From an uncultured beta proteobacterium (GTDB lineage: Bacteria; Pseudomonadota; Gammaproteobacteria; Burkholderiales; Burkholderiaceae_C), in assembly GCA_903928325.1 (NCBI GenBank), contig CAIYQF010000230.1, forward strand, positions 1 to 6,266: a DNA stretch of 6,266 nt. Direction: 5' to 3'. The notes under the pieces were generated by a model, which was not told the DNA's origin, made no database searches, and saw only the letters and a program-made list of their open reading frames with translations. The position numbers and the translations under genes were made by a program. Below are positions 1 through 5,466 of this stretch, piece by piece. Each line of letters opens with the position of its first letter. The first letter of the stretch is position 1.

Positions 1-300
1 GAGCCGAAGCACCTTGCCTCGCAGCCACTCGCCCTGGTGCGACTTCCACAGCGCCTGTAGGCATCTCCAAACCCCCAGTCATCTGCTCGCTCGCACGCCA
101 TGCCGCCGGCTCGCGCGCTCGCTCGCACGCTCGCTTTGCCAGCCACCCGCCTCGCTCGCTCAATTCAACGGCTGCCTGCTCGCTCACTTCGACAGCCGCC
201 TGCCCGCTCACAGCCCCCTCCCTCACCCGAAGCGCCGCTTAACTTGAGCCAGTCGCTCGCTCAGGCACTCGCCAAGACGATGCGGTCAAGTCAGAGATGG
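1..300. repeat. C-rich low-complexity region with degenerate ~24-bp tandem repeat
   Basis: No convincing gene. The plus strand is strongly C-rich (C far exceeds G around 180-240) and is dominated by GCTCGCTC-like words. Within it, segments starting near 122, 151, 176 and 200 align as a degenerate tandem repeat of about 24-25 bp, each with a CTCGCTCGCTC- or CTGCTCGCTCAC-like head and a CAGCCGC-like tail; the copies at 151-175 and 176-199 are the clearest. The two short open frames here only translate the repeat (Ala-Arg-Ser-Leu-like words), look like no known protein, and start without a ribosome-binding site. Positions 230-300 show no further structure that I can name. Repeat boundaries were judged by eye. 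Confidence 0.5.
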
Positions 301-457
301 CTGTAGCATCGCATCGCCGTGCAGCAGGAACGCATCAGAACTCGAGCCGCGGTGCAACTTCTGTTGCAGCAGGTCAGACAGCTAAGCCTACAGCTGGTCA
401 GCTGTCCGATCGGGCCGCTGTGCAGCAGGCACACGCACATGGCGGGCCCGGACACAG

Positions 458-710
458 GGTGTACACCTAAGTTACACATTGTCCTCATGCGCGCGTTGAG
501 TAGCAGTGAGCCACCAGGCGTGTGCAGCGGGCGCTTCGAGTCGCGGAGAGGCTCGGACACATAAGGGGGCGGGCATCTGAGTAGCACCGAGCCATGCAGA
601 CCGAGCGGCCCGGTCTGGGTGGCACTGAGCCATGGAGCTGTGCCGCAGGCGCGCGCGGAGCACCCTGGACAAACTAGGGGGTGCATGCGGGCCGGGCCTC
701 ACCGAGCCGG
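458..710. repeat. Degenerate tandem array, period about 39 bp
   Basis: A recurring motif close to GAGTAGCACCGAGCCA appears at near-constant spacing. Its AGCACC-equivalent hexamer begins at 462 (TACACC), 502 (AGCAGT), 542 (CGCGGA), 583 (AGCACC), 621 (GGCACT), 659 (AGCACC) and 698 (CTCACC), giving steps of 40, 40, 41, 38, 38 and 39 bp. The copies at 497-513 and 578-594 agree at 15 of 17 bases. Weaker matches at about 424, 380, 337 and 305 suggest that the array once reached further left. The period is not a multiple of three throughout and stops interrupt the frames, so it does not look like a repeat protein. The whole 300-780 stretch holds no supported gene. Confidence 0.5.
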
Positions 711-734
711 GCAGGCCTGTCGAATGGAGCTGAA

Positions 735-758
735 AGAGAGAGAGAGTAGTAGTGGTGG
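735..758. repeat. Short simple repeats (AG)6 then TAG/TGG
   Basis: Positions 735-746 are six AG dinucleotides, followed directly by TAGTAGTGGTGG at 747-758. This is a small simple-sequence tract in the same gene-free kilobase. From here to about 905 I see nothing else that I can support. Confidence 0.6.
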
Positions 759-907
759 AAGCTGCGTGCGTCGCACGTGCTTTGAGGGCGAAGGGCTTTG
801 GAGTTCGGGTGTAACCACTAGCTATGGTCATACCCCCGAAGGAAACCATGGCAAACAGTGGCTGATAGTAGTCGGCTGGTCAACGCCGACCGAGACCAAA
901 CACTTGA

Positions 908-979
908 ACGCGCGCACGCACAGCGCCGGTGCGCACGCGTACACGTACACACGCAAACACACACACACACACACACACA
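908..979. repeat. Alternating purine-pyrimidine tract with (AC)11 microsatellite
   Basis: Positions 908-922 and 929-955 alternate purine and pyrimidine without a break (CG, CA and TA steps). Positions 957-978 are then eleven perfect AC dinucleotides. A further (AC)5 sits at 1008-1017. Alternating tracts of this kind are prone to adopt left-handed Z-DNA under negative supercoiling, and long dinucleotide runs mutate by slippage; both are known general properties. The tract ends about 63 bp before the candidate ATG at 1042 of the c-di-GMP gene, so it lies where its promoter or leader would be. A regulatory role is inference only. Confidence 0.75.
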
Positions 980-1030
980 AAAGTGCGCGGGAGCGTGAAT
1001 CAAACTGACACACACACTGCCTCACGACTA

Positions 1031-1035
1031 AAGGG
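1031..1035 (+). promoter_or_regulatory. Candidate ribosome-binding site for an ATG at 1042
   Basis: AAGGG lies six bases before the tandem ATG codons at 1042 and 1045. This is the only plausible Shine-Dalgarno sequence with a normal start codon upstream of the PAS-GGDEF-EAL gene. It points to a translation start in a frame offset by one base from the downstream gene. A second ATG in the same frame at 1117 has a weaker AGGCGG upstream. Confidence 0.4.
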
Positions 1036-1041
1036 CGCACC

Positions 1042-1231
1042 ATGATGTCAAGCGCCCGCAGAAATCCGGCCCCTGTGCAGCCCGATGGGCTCACCGCACA
1101 TCCCCCCAGGCGGCGCATGAGCCGGAGCAGCGGGCCTGGGACCCGGCGGCTTCGGGCCTCCTCTACGAAGCAACCCCGCAGCCGCTTCACCACCGCCCGG
1201 ACCCCGCTCGCTGGAGAAGGGAACCCCCCCC
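1042..1231 (+). other. Candidate out-of-frame N-terminal coding segment of the c-di-GMP gene
   Basis: The frame starting at ATG 1042 is open to 1509, but only its first part looks coding. From 1042 to 1224 about 77% of codons end in G or C (47 of 61, counted by eye). Over 1121-1222 the other frame scores about 62%. Past the C run the preference reverses: the GGDEF-EAL frame scores about 78% between 1232 and 1342, this frame about 60%. The predicted peptide is about 61 residues, rich in Arg, Pro and Ser, and hydrophilic, fitting a cytoplasmic tail before a membrane helix. Removing one C from the 1224-1231 run would fuse it to the downstream gene as a protein of about 713 residues. The alternative is that this segment is not translated and the gene is broken or starts at a rare codon. 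Confidence 0.4.
1224..1231 (+). repeat. C8 homopolymer, possible frameshift or slippage site
   Basis: Eight consecutive C bases lie where codon preference passes from the frame of ATG 1042 to the frame of the PAS-GGDEF-EAL protein. A tract of seven (or ten) C would join the two frames. Poly-C/poly-G tracts of this length are a known basis of phase variation, and also a common place for sequencing indels. The sequence alone cannot separate these. Confidence 0.55.
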
Positions 1232-1342
1232 GTTCCCCGGGAGCCCCCTTTCCCCACCACCACCCCGCCGCCTCAAGGGCCTTGTTTTGCCTCCTCGGAC
1301 GAGCATCGCTCGCGCTGGGGCATCCTGTGGCTGCTCCTGTAC

Positions 1343-3184
1343 TTGCTCCACGTCGCCTACATCGGCAGCGCCCTGGGCTTGCTGGGCTGGATGTGGCGCA
1401 GCAACCGGCGCCTGCGCGACATGACGCGCCTGTACCGCCAGGCGCAGCCGGGCCTGCAGGTGACGGCAGCGGCCTTCAGCAGCCAGGTCGGGCTCATCGT
1501 GACCGATGAGCAGACCCGCATCGTGCGCGCCAATCAGGCTTTTTGCGACATGCTGGGCTACGTCGAAGCGCAGTTGATTGGCCTGAGCACGGGACAGTTG
1601 CGCGGCGCCTCCGTGCCACAGGGCGAGATCCGGGAACTCTGGAATGCACTGCAGGCCCGCGGTCGATGGCAAGGCGATCTGGTGTGCCGCCACGGCGCCG
1701 GTCATGACCTGGCCTGTCAGGTCACCATCACAGCCATCCGCAGCGATGAGTTTGGGCTGTCGGGTTATGTGGGGTCCTTTGTCGACATGTCCGAGCAAAA
1801 GAAGACCGAAACCGAAATCCGCCAACTGGCCTTCTACGACACGCTGACCGAACTGCCGAATCGGCGCCTGTTTCTGGAGCGGCTGCAGGGCGCCGTGGCC
1901 AGTTCGCTGCACGGCCAAACCCTGGGCGCCTTGATGTTCATTGATCTGGACCACTTCAAGATCCTCAATGACACCCACGGCCACCTGGTGGGCGACCAGT
2001 TGCTGCAGCACATCGCCCAGCGGCTCAATGCCCTGGTCGGCGGCGAGGCGCTGGCAGCGCGCCTGGGCGGTGACGAATTCGTGGTGATGCTCACCGATCT
2101 GGAGTTCAACGAATCCACGGCCATGGCACGCGCCCTGACCCTGGCCCGGGGCGTGCAGGCAGCAATTCTCCTGCCCTACCACCTCAGCACCCTGGGGGAC
2201 CAGAGTGAGGCCCAGCACACGCTGCGCTACAGCTGCAGCGCCAGCATCGGCGTGACGCTGTTTGGCCTGCAGGCAGAAGCCGTGACCGAAGTGCTCAAGC
2301 GCGCAGACGTCGCCATGTACCAGTCCAAGCACAGTGGGCGCAATGCGATCCGGCAATACGACCCGGCGGCGCAGCGGGTGCTGAACGAACAAGCCATGCT
2401 GACGGCCGATTTGAACCAGGCCTTGGACGAAGGCCAGCTGTTCCTGCACTACCAGTTGCAAACCAACGCCCAAGGCCGAGCGGTGGGCGCCGAATGTCTG
2501 CTGCGCTGGCAGCACCCGGTGCGTGGCCTGGTGTCTCCCGTGGATTTCATCGCGCTGGCCGAAGATTCGGGCGCCATCCTGCCCATCGGTTCCTGGGTGC
2601 TGAGCAGCGCCTGTGCGACCCTGGCGGCCTGGGCCCGGCATCCCGGGTTTTCGGCCCTGTCGCTGAGCGTGAACGTCAGCCCGCGCCAGTTCGCTGAGGA
2701 CGATTTTGTCGCCAGGGTGCAGCAGGCCCTGCAGGCCAGCGGCGCCAGCGCAGAATTGCTCACGCTGGAGATCACCGAAGGCATCGTGCTGCAAAACGCC
2801 GACCAGGTGATCGCCAAGATGCACCAGCTGCGCGCCCTGGGCGTGGGCTTTTCCATCGACGACTTCGGCACCGGCTACTCCTCGCTGTCCTACCTGCAGC
2901 GCCTGCCGCTGCGCGAGGTGAAGATCGACAAGGCCTTTGTCAACGACCTGACGCACAACCTGGGCTCGCAAGCCATCGTGCGCGCCATCATCGCGCTGTC
3001 TGCCAGCATGGCGCTCACCGTCGTGTCCGAGGGCGTGGAAACCGAGGCGCAAAAAGACCAGTTGCTGGCCATGGGCTGCCACCTGCTGCAGGGATTTCTG
3101 ATCGCCCGACCGATGCCGTTGCAAGCCCTGGAGGCACTGCTTCACGCCAGTGGGACGCTGCTCGGCGGCGATCTGGCCGCCTGA
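1343..3184 (+). CDS. Membrane-anchored PAS-GGDEF-EAL cyclic di-GMP signalling protein
   Basis: A predicted two-domain cyclic di-GMP enzyme that would both make (GGDEF) and degrade (EAL) the messenger, with a PAS sensor. Residues count from the TTG at 1343. The codons before it (1319-1342) encode more of the same hydrophobic helix (GILWLLLYLL, then LHVAYIGSALGLLGWMW), so the real start is upstream. The frame is open from 1121 but lacks ATG, GTG or TTG there; see the C8 tract. PAS spans about 40-150. The GGDEF domain spans about 163-340 and has D201 in FIDLDHFK, ND-THGH at 209-214 and an intact GGDEF at 242-246. The RxxD inhibitory site is absent (G233, A236). EAL spans about 350-605, with ECL replacing EAL at 384-386. 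N444, E476, D506/D507 in the DDFGTGYSS loop, K527, E563 and Q583 are all present, so phosphodiesterase activity is likely. The gene stands alone and converges on the IS21 genes. Domain calls are secure; the start and net activity are not. Confidence 0.93.
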   Translation: MLHVAYIGSALGLLGWMWRSNRRLRDMTRLYRQAQPGLQVTAAAFSSQVGLIVTDEQTRIVRANQAFCDMLGYVEAQLIGLSTGQLRGASVPQGEIRELWNALQARGRWQGDLVCRHGAGHDLACQVTITAIRSDEFGLSGYVGSFVDMSEQKKTETEIRQLAFYDTLTELPNRRLFLERLQGAVASSLHGQTLGALMFIDLDHFKILNDTHGHLVGDQLLQHIAQRLNALVGGEALAARLGGDEFVVMLTDLEFNESTAMARALTLARGVQAAILLPYHLSTLGDQSEAQHTLRYSCSASIGVTLFGLQAEAVTEVLKRADVAMYQSKHSGRNAIRQYDPAAQRVLNEQAMLTADLNQALDEGQLFLHYQLQTNAQGRAVGAECLLRWQHPVRGLVSPVDFIALAEDSGAILPIGSWVLSSACATLAAWARHPGFSALSLSVNVSPRQFAEDDFVARVQQALQASGASAELLTLEITEGIVLQNADQVIAKMHQLRALGVGFSIDDFGTGYSSLSYLQRLPLREVKIDKAFVNDLTHNLGSQAIVRAIIALSASMALTVVSEGVETEAQKDQLLAMGCHLLQGFLIARPMPLQALEALLHASGTLLGGDLAA

Positions 3185-3335
3185 ACGCGCCAATGCCCCC
3201 CGGTGCGAGTCTTCAGTTCCGGCCCGATACCGCACACGGACGATGAACCTGCGTCGTCATTGAGCCGTGGCGGGACGCCGCAATCCCTGCGGAAACCTCA
3301 AGGGTTCACCGAGAAAAGATGAATCGGCAACCATT

Positions 3336-3369
3336 TGTTAGCGGCTGTGAGAAAGCGCGTAAATATGGC
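3336..3369. repeat. Possible terminal region of the IS21-type element
   Basis: Low-confidence call in the 3185-3463 intergenic stretch, which holds no gene I can support. From 3336 the plus strand reads TGTTAGCGGC and, at 3352-3369, an AT-richer GCGCGTAAATATGGC-like segment. The latter resembles ATTATGTCGCG/ATAAAAATGTC read on the minus strand at 5461-5442, and AATATGGC recurs exactly at 5375-5382. IS21-family elements begin with TG, end with CA and carry several related repeats inside each end, so this could be the right end. No target duplication is evident to me. Confidence 0.2.
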
Positions 3370-3433
3370 TTTCAGCCCGCGCTTTTGGCGAGCCAGGGTT
3401 TCATCGTTAGGGAATATCGCGTTGACGGCGTGA

Positions 3434-3449
3434 CCGGCGGCAGCGCCGG
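3434..3449 (-). terminator. GC hairpin downstream of the IS21 operon
   Basis: CCGGCG (3434-3439) and CGCCGG (3444-3449) form a perfect 6-bp stem with a four-base loop, beginning 14 bases after the stop of the last gene of the minus-strand operon. No T run follows on the minus strand, so this is not a standard intrinsic terminator. It may be incidental or may protect the mRNA 3' end. Confidence 0.2.
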
Positions 3450-3463
3450 CCAGCATGTCGGCA

Positions 3464-3703
3464 TCAGAACGGCACGTCGTTCTCGTCGATGTCGCTGTGC
3501 GTGAATGGCGTGGCGGTGACACGATCTTCCTGCAGGAATTCCTGGATCTCCACGCCGTAGTGGTTCAAGATGCGGTGGCGCAACTCGTCGACAAACTCAA
3601 AGACCGCAGTGGCCTGCTCTGGTGACCAATACGTCGGCAGTTCGATCGACTCTGACTTGACGTGATGCGGCATGGTTGGAGGGTGGATTCTTTTTGTCGT
3701 CAT
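3464..3703 (-). CDS. Small third gene of the IS21-like operon, function unknown
   Basis: Encodes 79 residues. The ATG at 3703 overlaps the istB stop in an ATGA (3703-3700), exactly as istB overlaps istA, so it is probably translated by coupling; upstream AAGAAG is a weak ribosome-binding site. The same frame is open further upstream to 3877, but that part lies inside istB and reads as its shadow. The protein has a polar N-terminus, then TYWSPEQATAVFEFVDELR (about 24-42), a likely amphipathic helix pair reaching RHRILNHYGVEIQEFLQED (about 42-60), and an acidic tail DIDENDVPF. It has no membrane segment, Cys pair or known catalytic motif. I have an impression of similar small YW-PEQ proteins beside bacterial transposase genes, but cannot name a family. 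An accessory role in transposition is inferred only from the operon. Confidence 0.72.
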   Translation of the reverse strand: MTTKRIHPPTMPHHVKSESIELPTYWSPEQATAVFEFVDELRHRILNHYGVEIQEFLQEDRVTATPFTHSDIDENDVPF

Positions 3704-4524
3704 GACTTCTTCACTTTGCGAGCCGGCGTGGCGCGCAATGCAGCCTTCTTCTCGGCGCGCTCCTTGGCCTCTTTGAGCCGGTAGGACTCGCCCTGGATGG
3801 GGACGACCTCGCAGCGGTGCACCAGACGGTCGATCAACGACACGACGCAGGCTGCGTTGGGGAAGACCTCGCGCCACTCCTGGAAGCTTCTGTTGGTCGT
3901 CACCACCGTGCTCTTGTTCTGGTAGCGCCGACTGATCAACTCGAACAGCAGGTCAGCGTGCCGATTGGAATAGGACAGGTAGCCCACCTCGTCGATGAGC
4001 AGCAGGTCCGGTGCCGAGTAGTGGCGCAGACGCCGGCGCAGCGTGGAGTCACTGTCCAGTGCCGACAGGTCACCCAGCAACTGACCTGCGGTGGTGAACA
4101 GCACCGTGCGCCCCTCGATCAGCGCCTGATGGCCCAGGTTGCACGCGAGCATCGACTTGCCCACCCCGTTGGGGCCGACCAGCACCACGTTGGTGGCGTC
4201 AGCCATGAACGCCAGCGTCATCAACTCCTGCACTGCGGCGCGGTCGCAGTGCGTGGGCCAGTCCCAGTCAAAGTCAGCCAGCGGCTTGAAGCGTCCGATG
4301 TGGGCCGAGCGCAGCCTGCGCTCCAGGGAGCGGCGCGAGCGTTCGGTCTCTTCCCAGTCCAGCAAATCCCTGGTCCAGTGCATGCGCGTCGGGTCAGCTT
4401 GCACGGTATCCCAATGGGTCAACAGACCCAGCAGTCGCAGGGCCTTGGCGCGCTCTTGCAGCAGCAATGGATCGGCGCCGCCAGGGAGGTTGGCGGTGGT
4501 GGCGGTGCTCGCGTGGGTGGTCAT
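3700..4524 (-). CDS. istB: IS21-family helper ATPase IstB
   Basis: Encodes 274 residues, near the usual 250-270. IstB is the AAA+ ATPase that works with the IstA transposase to select and remodel target DNA during IS21 transposition. Visible motifs are Walker A GPNGVGKS (117-124), Walker B LLLIDEVGYL (174-183), a sensor-1-like STVVTTNRSFQEW (205-217) and the DRLVHR segment (232-237) expected for the arginine-finger region. A helical N-terminal part (20-75) precedes the ATPase core, matching the family's DNA-binding N-domain. The tail (250-274) is Lys/Arg/Ala-rich. The ATG at 4524 overlaps the istA stop by four bases, with AAGGA six bases ahead. The gene looks intact, but it has no complete IstA partner here, so the element is unlikely to move on its own. 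Confidence 0.95.
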   Translation of the reverse strand: MTTHASTATTANLPGGADPLLLQERAKALRLLGLLTHWDTVQADPTRMHWTRDLLDWEETERSRRSLERRLRSAHIGRFKPLADFDWDWPTHCDRAAVQELMTLAFMADATNVVLVGPNGVGKSMLACNLGHQALIEGRTVLFTTAGQLLGDLSALDSDSTLRRRLRHYSAPDLLLIDEVGYLSYSNRHADLLFELISRRYQNKSTVVTTNRSFQEWREVFPNAACVVSLIDRLVHRCEVVPIQGESYRLKEAKERAEKKAALRATPARKVKKS

Positions 4525-4530
4525 GGAACG

Positions 4531-4535
4531 TCCTT
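4531..4535 (-). promoter_or_regulatory. Ribosome-binding site of istB
   Basis: AAGGA on the minus strand lies six bases before the istB ATG, within the last codons of istA. It supports the 4524 start and independent re-initiation at the ATGA overlap. Confidence 0.7.
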
Positions 4536-5343
4536 GGTGTGATCGGTACTTGGTCGCAGTTCGTCATAGGAGCCCAGCGCGTGCGGGCGCACCAGCACAT
4601 CCAGCTGACGCGCCCGTTCGGACAGCTGCGTGGCCACAGGTGGGCTTTGATGCCGCAACTCGCGTGCGCGCTCCAGCGCCAGCAATACCGCGTTTGGATG
4701 CGGCACGTCGCGTGCCAGCGCCTCGGCAACAGCGGCTTGCATTGGCTGGGCGCCATAGCGATCCAGCAACTTGGCCAACCCGGTCGTGATCGACCCCAGG
4801 TTGTAGCCGCGAGCAGCGGCGCGCTTGAGCAGTTCAGCCACCGCGGGCACGGCCCGCGTGAGTCTGTCGGTGGCGCGGTGTTGGCGCGCTGCGCTCTTGT
4901 GGTCCACCAGATCCTGAACGTGATCTGGCAACTCGATCTGCGCGCCACTGTCGTAGCTTCGCGGGTGGTTGGCCAGCACCGTGGCACCCGACAGGATGCG
5001 CACGCGATCAGTATCGGCGACCACCGTGAGGGTGCGCCGGACATGGGTGTGCGGAATCGAATAGTCATTCAGGTCGAAGCGCGCATAGGGCGTCTTGCCC
5101 ACCTGCACGTCCAGACGTTCGCTCACCGGATACTCGTGCTCGGGCAGTGCCAGCAGGCTGCTGCGTTCGCGCTCAAATGCCTGGCTCACGGTAAAGCGAT
5201 CATCCTCGGGCCACAGGCGATTGGCGGCCTGTCCATCACACCAGGTACGCGCCTGGGAGTTCAGATCATCCACGTCGGTGAAGCGGCGTGCGGCGAAGAA
5301 GTTGTCGCGGATATAGCGGATCGACCTCTCGACGCGACCCTTC

Positions 5344-5375
5344 TCGTTTTTATGGGCTCGAGCCCATAAAAACGA
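5344..5375. repeat. Perfect 32-bp palindrome at the istA breakpoint
   Basis: TCGTTTTTATGGGCTC (5344-5359) is followed without a spacer by its exact reverse complement (5360-5375); the centre is CTCGAG. The match stops on both sides (C5343 against A5376). The left part still encodes istA residues (RAHKNEK on the minus strand), while the right part is where istA homology has ended, so the palindrome spans the join. It could be a fold-back duplication formed at the breakpoint, or a recombination or target site. Confidence 0.9.
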
Positions 5376-5466
5376 ATATGGCGTGGTCAAAAATATGTCG
5401 CGGTGGATCTAAATTGCCCCTGCGTTACCTCTCAAATCGACATTTTTATCGCGACATAATTTTCGG
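5376..5466. repeat. AT-richer segment with inverted and tandem repeats, likely element end
   Basis: Non-coding. AAAAATATGTCGCG (5389-5402) and CGCGACATAATTTT (5450-5463) are inverted copies matching at 13 of 14 bases across 47 bp. CGACATTTTTATCG (5438-5451) and CGACATAATTTTCG (5452-5465) are tandem copies with 11 of 14 matches. The segment starts right after the recombinase stop and ends at the istA breakpoint. Two readings fit: the end (paired recombinase-binding sites) of the element carrying the tyrosine recombinase, or the left end of the IS21 element left behind after an internal deletion. A candidate TG-starting terminus (TGTAGCCG on the minus strand) lies at 5471-5464. Confidence 0.6.

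Larger units (their letters stand above)
3464..5375 (-). mobile_element. Remnant of an IS21-family insertion sequence
   Basis: The istA remnant, istB and the small third gene form one minus-strand module with the gene order and overlap typical of IS21. The element's istA-proximal side is interrupted at the 5344-5375 palindrome. The other end lies somewhere between 3185 and 3463, possibly near 3336. No intact terminal inverted repeats or target duplication could be confirmed, so the limits given are those of the genes and the breakpoint. Confidence 0.75.
4521..5390 (-). pseudogene. istA: 5'-truncated IS21-family transposase IstA
   Basis: The C-terminal half of an IS21 transposase. Recognisable homology begins at NEKGRVERSIRYIRDNFFAAR (coding from about 5348 down), which contains the KGRVER motif holding the last acidic residue of the DDE catalytic triad. 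It continues through VGKTPYARFDLNDYSIPHTHVRR, a typical IstA C-terminal segment, to the stop at 4521. The helix-turn-helix domain and the first two Asp residues of the triad are missing: about 270-280 residues remain of a usual 500 or so. The nominal TTG start at 5390 and the residues before KNEKGR come from the palindrome and the DNA beyond it, and an in-frame stop lies at 5411-5409. Transposase activity is therefore very unlikely. The gene is the first of an istA-istB-small-gene series joined by ATGA overlaps. Confidence 0.88.

Noticed and set aside
390..405. Short palindrome ACAGCT/AGCTGT with a 4-base loop as an operator
   Set aside because: A six-base arm in repetitive DNA with no adjacent gene or promoter is expected by chance.
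458..710. CRISPR array
   Set aside because: The period is near 39 bp, but no part of the unit is conserved exactly and there is no alternation of identical repeats with unrelated spacers; no cas genes are seen.
14..1008. Several open frames of 65-130 codons on both strands in the first kilobase
   Set aside because: Their products follow the repeat composition (Ala-Arg-Ser-Leu, Cys-Val and Thr-His runs), lack ribosome-binding sites and resemble no family. The AC run alone gives the Thr-His and Cys-Val stretches.
1187..3235. 682-codon open frame on the minus strand opposite the PAS-GGDEF-EAL gene
   Set aside because: It is antisense to a gene with clear domains, reads as Gln/Gly/Ala/His-rich low-complexity protein, and arises because stop codons are rare opposite high-GC3 coding sequence.
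3278..3292. Hairpin CCGCA/TGCGG as terminator of the c-di-GMP gene
   Set aside because: Only a five-base stem, more than 90 bases past the stop and without a T run; likely chance.
3298..3522. 74-codon minus-strand open frame below the small third gene
   Set aside because: It overlaps the end of the better-supported third gene in another frame, has no ribosome-binding site, and its later part lies in the probable element-end region. Its AT-richer stretch, reading Ala-Ile-Phe-Pro-Asn-Asp, remains unexplained.
3704..3877. Upstream extension of the small third gene to 3877
   Set aside because: It overlaps the coding end of istB in another frame, is Arg/Gly/Pro-rich, and the ATGA overlap at 3700-3703 gives a better start.
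3817..5369. Long plus-strand open frames opposite istB and istA
   Set aside because: They are antisense shadows of genes with clear Walker and IstA motifs.
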